A program made the position numbers and the translations under genes. A model generated the notes under the pieces. The model did not search any database. It was given only the letters and a program-made list of their open reading frames with translations, and had not been told where the DNA came from. A DNA stretch of 64,000 bases from an uncultured Eubacterium sp. (GTDB taxonomy: Bacteria; Bacillota; Clostridia; Oscillospirales; Acutalibacteraceae): the NCBI GenBank assembly GCA_934561395.1, contig CAKTGF010000007.1, positions 1 to 64,000 on the forward strand, given 5' to 3'. Positions 8,257 to 15,412 of the stretch are shown piece by piece (position 1 is the stretch's first letter; every line of letters starts with the position of its first letter).

Positions 8257-9546
8257 TTACATACCCTCCTTTGCAAATGGTACTGTTACGGTCAAGGCAA
8301 ACACCGGCGATGACTGTATTTTTACAGTACCCTGCAGATTTATAATATAGTGTTCCATATTCTTCAGTCCGCCTTTCGGCACAATCTCTCCTTTGGGAAC
8401 GGTTCCGTTGTTTGTAATGCGCATAGACAGGCTGCTGTCGTCTTGCCGTATGTCAATCTGAAGTTCTGTTGCCCCCGCATGGCAAACACCGTTGGTAAGA
8501 CATTCCCTCATAGCAACGATAAAGGCGTTGTAAACCTCCGTCTGCTCGGGCATCTCTCCGGTCAATATTATCTTTACACCAATTGCATCTGCATCGTGCA
8601 TAAATTCCGCAAGTTCGCTTCGTTCCAGCGGATTTTCATTATCAATTTTCATCATATTTACAGCTTTTCTAAACAGGCGAATAGCCTCCACAATGTCTTT
8701 AGTCGTCTGCTTTTGCTGTAACATTCTGCGCACGGCAATCATGCCTGCGCCCATTTGATCGTGCAGATTTGTTTTCGCCGCAAGAACTTCCTTCTCCTTA
8801 GTCAAGGTCAGAACATTATCCGAAAGGAACTTTAATTCAAGAGAAATCTTCTTGAGCTGTTTTGTCTGTGCTTTTAGCTGCAGATTTTTTTCATAAAGTT
8901 TGGTTACATCAAAAAAGATAGCTTCCGTATACTTGCCGATGCTTGGCGCAGTTACCTCGGTCTGTGCATAACGCCACACCGTTCCGTCAGGAAAAAGGTA
9001 AGTCTGTCTTTCATCGGAAAGTTTTATGACGCCGCTTTTTCCGTCACATTCTTTGAGTGCCTGCTGTAATTCATTGAATGTTTGCAAATCGCTTTGTGCC
9101 AAGGTTCGAAACAGGCGATGCATTTGAAAATTACACAGTTTAACAATACCTGATGGAGCAAAATAGCAAACAGCGCTTGGCAGGGTATCAAAGGCTTGTT
9201 TGATTGAATTACGGCCGAGTCCTCGGTTTTTCTGACGAAAAAGAGCAATTGCACCGAAAATGAGAAAAACTCCTATTGTGCCTGTAATGCACCACAGCGA
9301 CCACATAGGAAGCGGCAGCAAGGTGCGATACTCTCTGCCTTCCCGAATTTTTGAAAAACTCTCTGTCAAAACAGACAGCAGGGCAAACAGTACCAAATAT
9401 ATTCCTGCATTCAGGACTGTAATCCACCGTTTTCTGCTTCGGGTAAGAGACACGATAAAGCAAAACAAACTCAAAACCAACGAGAAGAACAGACATACCA
9501 ATAATACCGATTGTTCCGTTGAAGCAGAGTTATAAAAGGTTGTCAT
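8257..9546 (-). CDS. Membrane sensor histidine kinase (NarX/LiaS class)
   Basis: The protein has 429 residues. Three hydrophobic segments lie in residues 10-110 (SVLLVCLFFSLVLSLFCFIV, AGIYLVLFALLSVL, CITGTIGVFLIFGAIALF), followed by a PAS-like region (about 130-210), a coiled linker and a HisKA_3-type H-box (NLHDQMGAGMIAVRRML). The C-terminal ATPase domain has a recognisable N-box (RECLTNGVCHAGA) and an ITNNG motif where DNG/DDG is usual. The start overlaps the upstream 7TM gene by 4 bp (ATGA), and the stop abuts the regulator gene. The signal sensed is unknown. Confidence 0.88.
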   Translation of the reverse strand: MTTFYNSASTEQSVLLVCLFFSLVLSLFCFIVSLTRSRKRWITVLNAGIYLVLFALLSVLTESFSKIREGREYRTLLPLPMWSLWCITGTIGVFLIFGAIALFRQKNRGLGRNSIKQAFDTLPSAVCYFAPSGIVKLCNFQMHRLFRTLAQSDLQTFNELQQALKECDGKSGVIKLSDERQTYLFPDGTVWRYAQTEVTAPSIGKYTEAIFFDVTKLYEKNLQLKAQTKQLKKISLELKFLSDNVLTLTKEKEVLAAKTNLHDQMGAGMIAVRRMLQQKQTTKDIVEAIRLFRKAVNMMKIDNENPLERSELAEFMHDADAIGVKIILTGEMPEQTEVYNAFIVAMRECLTNGVCHAGATELQIDIRQDDSSLSMRITNNGTVPKGEIVPKGGLKNMEHYIINLQGTVKIQSSPVFALTVTVPFAKEGM

Positions 9547-11201
9547 AACTGTTCACCCGCCTTTCCTATTCTCAGCGTAAAGCACCATACGCCATCCTCA
9601 AAGAGACAGTTTTCGCAGGACTCTGTAAAGTCCGCAAGCGGGCAGCTGCTCTCCACTTCCAAACGAAAGATAACGGAATCGGCAGCACTGCGTGCTTTCA
9701 TTAAGACGGATTGCAGGTCATCTATGGCGGTCTCTATCACTTTCTCGAAAAAGTCATATACCCGAATGGCGTCCTCGACGAGAATTCTGCTGCCGCCAGG
9801 AATATCCATCGCACAGTCTATATCCATAAGTTCCAAATTGGCAAAGGATTCCTCCATGCAAAGGGACAGTTCCGCCGTATCTGTAGTTTTTGACTGTTCA
9901 CCGATAAAGATTAAGTTGCCGCAGCGTTTTATGTAGGCACCGATTACGGCGATTTTTGCAAGCAGACTGCGGCGCTTTTCATAATCTGACCCTGCATTGT
10001 ACTGAGAAAACAAGCGCTCTAACAAATCAACTTGTTCTGCTGTCTTGTCCTGCAAAAGGTCATACAATCGGTTCTTTTCCCGCAGTGTTTTGATTTTCAG
10101 TTTAACACGATAGTTTTCCTGTTCCAGATAATTGCTTTCTGCAATCGTCTCGTTGTTTTCTTCAAGCCGTTCAAGCAGTGCGGTAATCTCGGTAATATCC
10201 TCCTGCCAAAACACATGACCGCCATCAATGGGATGGCTTTTCAGTAATGTATTTTTATCAAGACTGACAGCGGCGGTTTCCGCTTTTTGCATTATTCCTT
10301 TTGAAATCTCAGGGGAATTAGCAGAGGTGTAACGGATTTGATAGTCATTATCGGTAATTTGTGCACCGAAAGTTCCTGCTTCAAAGAGTGCCGCATACCC
10401 TGTATTGGTGGGAATAAGCCCCACCTGAATACAACATTCCAACATTCCAACAAACATAAGGCACTGCGCTGCCGTGATGTCTCCGCCGATGATTTGCATC
10501 CACTCTGCACCGCTTGCATAGATAACCGCATACACGATGGAGCAGGACAGCACAAGTACAGGCAGATATTTTTTACGCTGTGCCAATCGGCACTTGTACA
10601 GCGTGATCGCAAAGGCGGTCAGTGCACAAACGACCACCCAAGCGATGATAAAATAATAGCCAACCGCATATGTATAGGTTCCGCTTTCGCCGATACAAAT
10701 TCCTCCTGACGGAAAAGAAAATACAAACTGATGCAGGTCATTGGTCAATACCAGCAGCACGCAAAGCACAGGGGGAAGATATAGCAGCAGTTTTGCCCAT
10801 ATCGGCAGACGGAATGTTTCTGATTTACCGAGATACAGGGAAACTGCAGCAAAGAGAAGCGGTATGAAAAGCATCGGGACATAGTAGCCGTACCATAAAT
10901 GCCGTATCACATTGGGAGAAGCGACGAAATGATATTTCAGCGTTCGCAGCATAAACCAAAAAACAGCCAAAAATGAGACACCGACCATATAGCGTCGTAC
11001 AGGTGCATAAAGGATACGCCTGTAAACAGAAATTCCCCATCCGATATACAAGCCGATATAGATCAGCGAGCGGGCGATCCCACCCGGAACTCTCAAGATA
11101 TCAAACTTTCCCAAAACTCGTAAAACGACAGCGCAGACAATTAACACCGCTGCAATAATTCCATTATTGTGATTATTTCTTTTCTTCCTCGTCACCCGCA
11201 A
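9543..11201 (-). CDS. 7TM sensor-like membrane protein of the two-component operon
   Basis: The protein has 552 residues. The first 270 hold about seven or eight membrane segments, like the N-terminal 7TM domain of some histidine kinases. A PAS-like stretch, a long coiled coil (about 325-390) and a C-terminal region follow, in which no H-box or intact ATP-binding motifs are visible. It may be a partner or regulator of the adjacent kinase rather than a kinase itself. The start is TTG at 11201 or GTG at 11195; AGGTGAGG precedes both. It is first in the operon and shares ATGA with the kinase gene. Confidence 0.7.
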   Translation of the reverse strand: MRVTRKKRNNHNNGIIAAVLIVCAVVLRVLGKFDILRVPGGIARSLIYIGLYIGWGISVYRRILYAPVRRYMVGVSFLAVFWFMLRTLKYHFVASPNVIRHLWYGYYVPMLFIPLLFAAVSLYLGKSETFRLPIWAKLLLYLPPVLCVLLVLTNDLHQFVFSFPSGGICIGESGTYTYAVGYYFIIAWVVVCALTAFAITLYKCRLAQRKKYLPVLVLSCSIVYAVIYASGAEWMQIIGGDITAAQCLMFVGMLECCIQVGLIPTNTGYAALFEAGTFGAQITDNDYQIRYTSANSPEISKGIMQKAETAAVSLDKNTLLKSHPIDGGHVFWQEDITEITALLERLEENNETIAESNYLEQENYRVKLKIKTLREKNRLYDLLQDKTAEQVDLLERLFSQYNAGSDYEKRRSLLAKIAVIGAYIKRCGNLIFIGEQSKTTDTAELSLCMEESFANLELMDIDCAMDIPGGSRILVEDAIRVYDFFEKVIETAIDDLQSVLMKARSAADSVIFRLEVESSCPLADFTESCENCLFEDGVWCFTLRIGKAGEQL

Positions 11202-11235
11202 TACCTCACCTTTATCTTAGGCTTATAAGGGTTGT

Positions 11236-11274
11236 TTGTTGGTTACCGTGTAACCAACAAAGGGATATCCCTTT
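11236..11274. promoter_or_regulatory. Twin inverted repeats in the operon leader
   Basis: TTGTTGGTTAC-cgt-GTAACCAACAA (11236-11260) is a perfect 11-bp inverted repeat, overlapped by the perfect 16-bp palindrome AAAGGGATATCCCTTT (11259-11274). Both lie between the promoter and the 7TM start codon. They could be an operator for the operon's own regulator or leader RNA hairpins. Confidence 0.6.
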
Positions 11275-11328
11275 GAAAATTTTTATTTTCCCTTACCTTT
11301 CGGAATTAGGTACATTTACTCAAATTAA

Positions 11329-11357
11329 AGTATAGCATAAATTCTCACATTTTTCAA
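11329..11357 (-). promoter_or_regulatory. Sigma-A promoter of the two-component operon
   Basis: Minus-strand TTGAAA (11352-11357), a 17-bp spacer and TATACT (11329-11334), giving a leader of about 120 nt. Between 11358 and 11590 nothing gene-like was seen. Confidence 0.75.
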
Positions 11358-11593
11358 TGGAGCTGTCCGACTATAGTAAAACAATGGACAAGTTGTAACT
11401 GCATCCAGTTTTCCCAAAACTATTTATGTATTAAGCCGCCTGCATTTGCAGACAGCTTGTGCTTTTAATACGCCGGAATACCGTAACCGTAGATATTGCT
11501 GCTTCCGACTGCGTACTGTCTTTGCTTTAGCTTTTTGATGGCTACCTTTGCATTTTTGATGGATAAACAATATAAAAGGCTAAAATAAAAAAA

Positions 11594-11650
11594 GTCCTGA
11601 AAATCAGGGCAGGACAAAAGAAAAAAGAGCTGAATTATCAGCTCTTTTTT
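11594..11650. terminator. Tandem terminators downstream of tRNA-Gln
   Basis: Directly past the tRNA 3' end (minus strand) is the stem AAAAAAGAGCTGA / TCAGCTCTTTTTT (11621-11650). A second hairpin GTCCTG / CAGGAC (11594-11615) follows and runs into TTTTTTT. The first works in both directions. Confidence 0.8.
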
Positions 11651-11651
11651 G

Positions 11652-11725
11652 TGGCAGAGGTATAAGGATTCGAACCTTAAATGACGGAGTCAGAGTCCGG
11701 AGTGTTACCGTTACACTATACCTCT
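11652..11725 (-). tRNA. tRNA-Gln (anticodon CTG)
   Basis: The acceptor arm is AGAGGTA/TACCTCT with discriminator G and encoded CCA. The D arm is GTGT/ACAC and the T arm TAAGG-TTCGAATC-CTTA. The anticodon loop CTCTGAC gives CTG. One mismatch is seen at 27-43. It is 74 nt long including CCA. Confidence 0.93.
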
Positions 11726-11754
11726 ATATATACAATTGTCTTTTGACAGGCAAT

Positions 11755-11783
11755 AATATAACACATTTTTCAGAAATAAGCAA
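11755..11783 (-). promoter_or_regulatory. Promoter of tRNA-Gln
   Basis: Minus-strand TTGCTT (11778-11783), 17 bp, TATATT (11755-11760), about 30 bp before the mature tRNA 5' end. Confidence 0.65.
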
Positions 11784-11913
11784 GAGTTTTTTGCTTTTTG
11801 GCAAAAGTTTTTGAAAAAGGTGCTGCGAAAAATACCGCTTGGGTAGGAACATCTGCGGTTTTACGGCTGTTCTTTCTCTTTTTACATATTTTTTAGTTTA
11901 CGGATATGTCGTT

Positions 11914-12255
11914 TTACTTTGCCACTATTTGATTTATATCAAACTCTCTGCCGCTTACTATTTTAAAATCGCTGCTGCCGCACTTGGGGCAGGTAATGCC
12001 AAGGCTTTTGACCGGCGCAGAATAATTGCATGTCGTGCACCTTGCCGTAGCAGGGATAATATTCAGCTCCAGCTTGGCGTTTGGGTAGGCAGTAAAATCC
12101 TTTGCAGACTGCCACGCCTCCTCCAAAAACTTTGGCACCACATCGCACATTTCGCCCACATCAAGGCGAATGCTTTGAATTTCGGTCAAGCCCTGCTCCT
12201 GCTTAACCTCGTCAACGGTTTTGATTATTTGATAAATAATTCCCAACTCGTGCAT
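11914..12255 (-). CDS. hypA: Hydrogenase nickel-incorporation protein HypA
   Basis: The protein has 113 residues, the usual length. The N-terminus MHELGIIYQII carries the nickel-binding His2-Glu3, and the zinc site is CTTCNYS plus CPKCGSS. It delivers nickel, with HypB, to [NiFe] hydrogenase large subunits. Its start overlaps the hypB stop by 1 bp. It is last in the glmU-vanW-hypB-hypA operon, nearly 40 kb from hypCDEF and ech in this window. Between it and tRNA-Gln (11726-11913) lie only the tRNA promoter and A/T-rich sequence. Confidence 0.95.
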   Translation of the reverse strand: MHELGIIYQIIKTVDEVKQEQGLTEIQSIRLDVGEMCDVVPKFLEEAWQSAKDFTAYPNAKLELNIIPATARCTTCNYSAPVKSLGITCPKCGSSDFKIVSGREFDINQIVAK

Positions 12256-12923
12256 CAGCTATTCCATTCGTTAATTTGGCCCCTGAGCCAATCTGCCCAT
12301 GCATCTACGCCTTCGCCGGTTTTTGCGCTGATAAAGAAAATTTCTGCCTTTGGGTTAAGCTTTTTAATGCGCTCAACAACGGCGTCATCGTCAAAATCGA
12401 ACACCGATTTGGTATCAATTTTATTGATTAAAACCGCATCGCAGATTGTGAACATTAAGGGGTATTTTAAAGGCTTGTCGTCCCCCTCGGGAATGGATAA
12501 AATCATTGCATTTTTGCTTGCTCCGGTGTCAAACTCGGCAGGGCACACCAAATTGCCAACATTTTCAAGCACCACAAAGTCAAACTCGTCGGCGTCAAAG
12601 CTGTCAAGCCCCTGTTTGGTCATGCCTGCGTCAAGGTGGCACATTCCGCCGGTGTGCAGCTGAATTGATTTTGCCCCTGTTTGGGCAATTGCTTTTGCGT
12701 CAACATCGCTGTCAATATCAGCCTCCATAACGCCGATTTTGTATTTATCCTTAAGCCTTGAAATTGTTGCCTTAAGGGTTGTGGTTTTGCCTGAACCGGG
12801 GGAGGACATAAGGTTAAGCAAAAAGGTTTTTTGCTCCTTCAGCTGCCGTCTTACCTTGTCAGCCTCCTTGTCGTTATTGTCGAAAACAGATCGTTTAATT
12901 TCTATTACCTTATAGCTATCCAT
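12255..12923 (-). CDS. hypB: Hydrogenase nickel-insertion GTPase HypB
   Basis: The protein has 222 residues. The P-loop is SSPGSGKTT, with switch regions EADIDSDVDA and VLENVGNLVCP, the conserved GMCHLDAGM (metal-site Cys and His), and NKID for guanine recognition. There is no N-terminal His-rich stretch, so nickel storage is not expected. It provides GTP-dependent nickel transfer with HypA. It starts 12 bp after vanW and overlaps hypA by 1 bp. Confidence 0.95.
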   Translation of the reverse strand: MDSYKVIEIKRSVFDNNDKEADKVRRQLKEQKTFLLNLMSSPGSGKTTTLKATISRLKDKYKIGVMEADIDSDVDAKAIAQTGAKSIQLHTGGMCHLDAGMTKQGLDSFDADEFDFVVLENVGNLVCPAEFDTGASKNAMILSIPEGDDKPLKYPLMFTICDAVLINKIDTKSVFDFDDDAVVERIKKLNPKAEIFFISAKTGEGVDAWADWLRGQINEWNS

Positions 12924-12935
12924 TATAATAAGCTC

Positions 12936-13760
12936 CTATTCAGCTTTTTTGTATTTGCTGGTGGTTGTGTAATTTGTTTTGCCGTTAACGGTTCTGGTTA
13001 ATGTATAAACGCCGTCCGACGATTTAATGTTGATTTTTACATTGCCCACATCAATTTTCTTTTTGCCATAAAGCTTGCAAATCAAATTGCCGTTGTTGCA
13101 GGTCATTGTAATTCTTACATCACAGCCCAAATTGTTCTTAAACTTAAAATCTTTGCTGTTCCACTGAACGGTGGCGTCGCCCCCAAGGGGAACATAGCCG
13201 ATTTCGAGGGTGTGGTTTGTGCGTGATACAATTTCAACATTTGCCCTCAGCACACACTCAAAAACCGTGCTGCTAACCTGGCAAACGCCGCCGCCCAGGC
13301 CGTCAACAAACTCGCCGTCCTTAATTACGGTGGCGGTTTCATAGCCTGCGGTCACGGTGCGCTTTCCTACGGTTTGGTTAAATGAAAAAACGCTGCCGTC
13401 GGGTATTTTTATATTGTTAAGCTTGTTCACTGCCGCCTGCAAATTTGCGGTTCTTGCGGCGTCCTTTGAATTGTAGTGGGTGGTGTAGGAGGCGAGCTCG
13501 TAGGGGTAACTGCCGTTTGCATCCTTTGCTAAGCCTGCATAAACCTTTTGGGTTGCCTTTTCGGCAAAGGTAGTGCTTAAATCCTCGGTGGTAGGCTCCG
13601 TTGTGGTTTCCGTTGTTGAGGAGGTGCTGCCCTCTGTTGAGCCGGCAGTGCTTTCCTCGTTACCGCCGCCTTGGCTTGCGGAGCAGGCACAAAGGCTTAT
13701 GCCGATTATTAACGCACTTAACACCACGCAAAATATTTGTTTTGCTTTACTTTTCTTCAT
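12936..13760 (-). CDS. VanW-family lipoprotein
   Basis: The protein has 274 residues. The lipoprotein signal MKKSKAKQIFCVVLSALIIG ends CACSA, followed by a Ser/Thr/Glu-rich spacer (residues 30-60). The VanW domain (about 80-230) has FSFNQTVGKRT, then GLGGGVCQVSSTVFE and the NHTLEIGYVPLGGDATV signature. VanW-domain proteins occur in glycopeptide-resistance clusters and widely in Clostridia, but their biochemical role is unknown to me. It sits between glmU (27 bp upstream) and hypB (12 bp downstream). Membrane-bound outside the cell by prediction. Confidence 0.88.
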   Translation of the reverse strand: MKKSKAKQIFCVVLSALIIGISLCACSASQGGGNEESTAGSTEGSTSSTTETTTEPTTEDLSTTFAEKATQKVYAGLAKDANGSYPYELASYTTHYNSKDAARTANLQAAVNKLNNIKIPDGSVFSFNQTVGKRTVTAGYETATVIKDGEFVDGLGGGVCQVSSTVFECVLRANVEIVSRTNHTLEIGYVPLGGDATVQWNSKDFKFKNNLGCDVRITMTCNNGNLICKLYGKKKIDVGNVKINIKSSDGVYTLTRTVNGKTNYTTTSKYKKAE

Positions 13761-13787
13761 TAGCTTGTTTCCTCGGTAAGCCGTAAA

Positions 13788-15173
13788 TTATTTTTCTTTA
13801 TACGGCTTTTTCTTTTCAACCCAATTTTCCTTATTTACCTGCCTTGCCCTTGCAATTGACAAAGCGTTGTGGGGAATATTGTCGGTTATGGTTGAGCCTG
13901 CGGCAATATAAGCCTTTTCGCCCACTGTTACCGGCGCAATAAGGTTGGTGTTGCAGCCGATAAAGGCACCGTCGCCGATAGTGCAGCGATATTTGTTTTT
14001 ACCATCGTAGTTGCAGGTTACCGTTCCGCAGCCGAAATTAACCCCTGCGCCCACATCGCTGTCGCCGATATAGGTTAAATGGGCGCTCTTGGTGCCTTCG
14101 CCTACAACAGAATTTTTAATTTCAACAAAGTTGCCCACATGAACTCCTTTTTTGAGAACGCTGTTGGCTCTTACCTTAACAAACGGGCCGCAATCTGCGC
14201 CGTCCTCAACGGTTGAGTCTAAAATCTTGCAATTGTCAAGAATAACATCGTTGCCGATTGAGGAATTGTTAATGTATGAATTTGGGCCGATAACGCAATT
14301 GCTGCCGATTACGGTGTTGCCGATAATAATTGTGTTTGGCAAAATTTGTGTGTTGCAGCCTATTTTAACATTCTTGCCAATCATAACACCGTCGGTGCAG
14401 GGAATATCAACGCCGTCAAGCATAAGGGCCTCGTTAATATTTCTGCGCATTATGTTGTTAAGGTCGTTTAACTGCTTTCTGTCGTTAGCGCCAAGGATTA
14501 CCTCCTTGTTTTCGCAAACATAGGCGCCTGCGTTTTCGCCCTTGGAGATAAGAATTTCAAGGCAGTCGGTTAAGTAGTATTCATTTTGAACATTGTTGTT
14601 GGTAATGCGGTCGATTGCATAAAGGAGCTTGTCGCCCTTAAACCAATACACGCCTGCATTGCTTTCTCTGATAAGCTTTTCCTCGGGGGAGGCGTCCTTA
14701 TCCTCAACAATTCGCAAAAGCTCGCCCTTTTCGTTGCGCTTAATGTGGCCGATACCCTTTGTATCGTCTGCAATGGCGCTTAAAAGAGTGATTGCGTTGT
14801 CGTTTTCCATGTGATAGTCATAGGTTTTGTTAATGGTTTCGGCATCCATAAGTGGGCCGTCGCCGTTTAAAATCAAAATTTCATCGTTAATGTGGCTTGT
14901 GATAAAATCCCTTGCCTGCATAACTGCGTGGCCTGTTCCCAATTGCGGGCTTTGAAGGGCGGTTTTTATTGAGCCGTCAAGCCTTGCAAGGTATTCCTCA
15001 ACAATTTCGTGCTTGTAGCCTGTGATTACGCAAATATCCTCAACGCCTGCCTTTTGAACGGCGTCAACCACATATTTTACCATTGGCTCAAAAATAACTT
15101 GGCACATTACCTTTGGTTCTTCGCTTTTCATCCTTGTGCCCTTGCCGCCGGCAAGTATAATAGCTGCTTTCAT
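13788..15173 (-). CDS. glmU: Bifunctional UDP-GlcNAc pyrophosphorylase / GlcN-1-P acetyltransferase
   Basis: The start at 15173 follows GGAGG; 461 residues begin MKAAIILAGGKGTRMKS, the nucleotidyltransferase motif L-x-x-G-x-G-T-R-M-x-S. Conserved stretches are SPQLGTGHAVMQA and LNGDGPLM. From about residue 255 a left-handed beta-helix made of hexapeptide repeats ends in the acetyltransferase site (HLTYIGDSDVG, NFGCGTVTCNYDGKNK). It makes UDP-GlcNAc for peptidoglycan and teichoic acids in the cytoplasm. It is first in the operon with vanW and hypBA. Confidence 0.97.
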   Translation of the reverse strand: MKAAIILAGGKGTRMKSEEPKVMCQVIFEPMVKYVVDAVQKAGVEDICVITGYKHEIVEEYLARLDGSIKTALQSPQLGTGHAVMQARDFITSHINDEILILNGDGPLMDAETINKTYDYHMENDNAITLLSAIADDTKGIGHIKRNEKGELLRIVEDKDASPEEKLIRESNAGVYWFKGDKLLYAIDRITNNNVQNEYYLTDCLEILISKGENAGAYVCENKEVILGANDRKQLNDLNNIMRRNINEALMLDGVDIPCTDGVMIGKNVKIGCNTQILPNTIIIGNTVIGSNCVIGPNSYINNSSIGNDVILDNCKILDSTVEDGADCGPFVKVRANSVLKKGVHVGNFVEIKNSVVGEGTKSAHLTYIGDSDVGAGVNFGCGTVTCNYDGKNKYRCTIGDGAFIGCNTNLIAPVTVGEKAYIAAGSTITDNIPHNALSIARARQVNKENWVEKKKPYKEK

Positions 15174-15235
15174 AAGTAGCCTCCAATTCCGAGATAAACT
15201 CTGAGTGTTATAATTATTTTGTGAACGGTACACTA

Positions 15236-15264
15236 ATTATGCACCAAAATACTAAAATTTTCAA
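15236..15264 (-). promoter_or_regulatory. Promoter of the glmU operon
   Basis: Minus-strand TTGAAA (15259-15264), 17 bp, CATAAT (15236-15241). It is divergent from the ppdK promoter. Confidence 0.65.
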
Positions 15265-15302
15265 TATCTTTTACAATTTTCCGGCAAATTATTAAAAAAT
15301 GT

Positions 15303-15331
15303 TTGTATTTCTTCCTATGATATGTTATAAT
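15303..15331 (+). promoter_or_regulatory. Promoter of ppdK
   Basis: TTGTAT (15303-15308), 17 bp, TATAAT (15326-15331). A small hairpin GGTGC-gtcag-GCACC (15352-15366) lies in the 5' leader. Confidence 0.7.
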
Positions 15332-15412
15332 TCTATCGCATTATATTGACTTGGTGCGTCAGGCACCGATCTGTATAAACTAAAATTGTATTATTTTACG
15401 GAGGTAAAACAA

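Noticed and set aside
11839..12663. 274-codon plus-strand frame over hypA/hypB
   Set aside because: Antisense to two clearly functional genes with intact motifs; no start signal.
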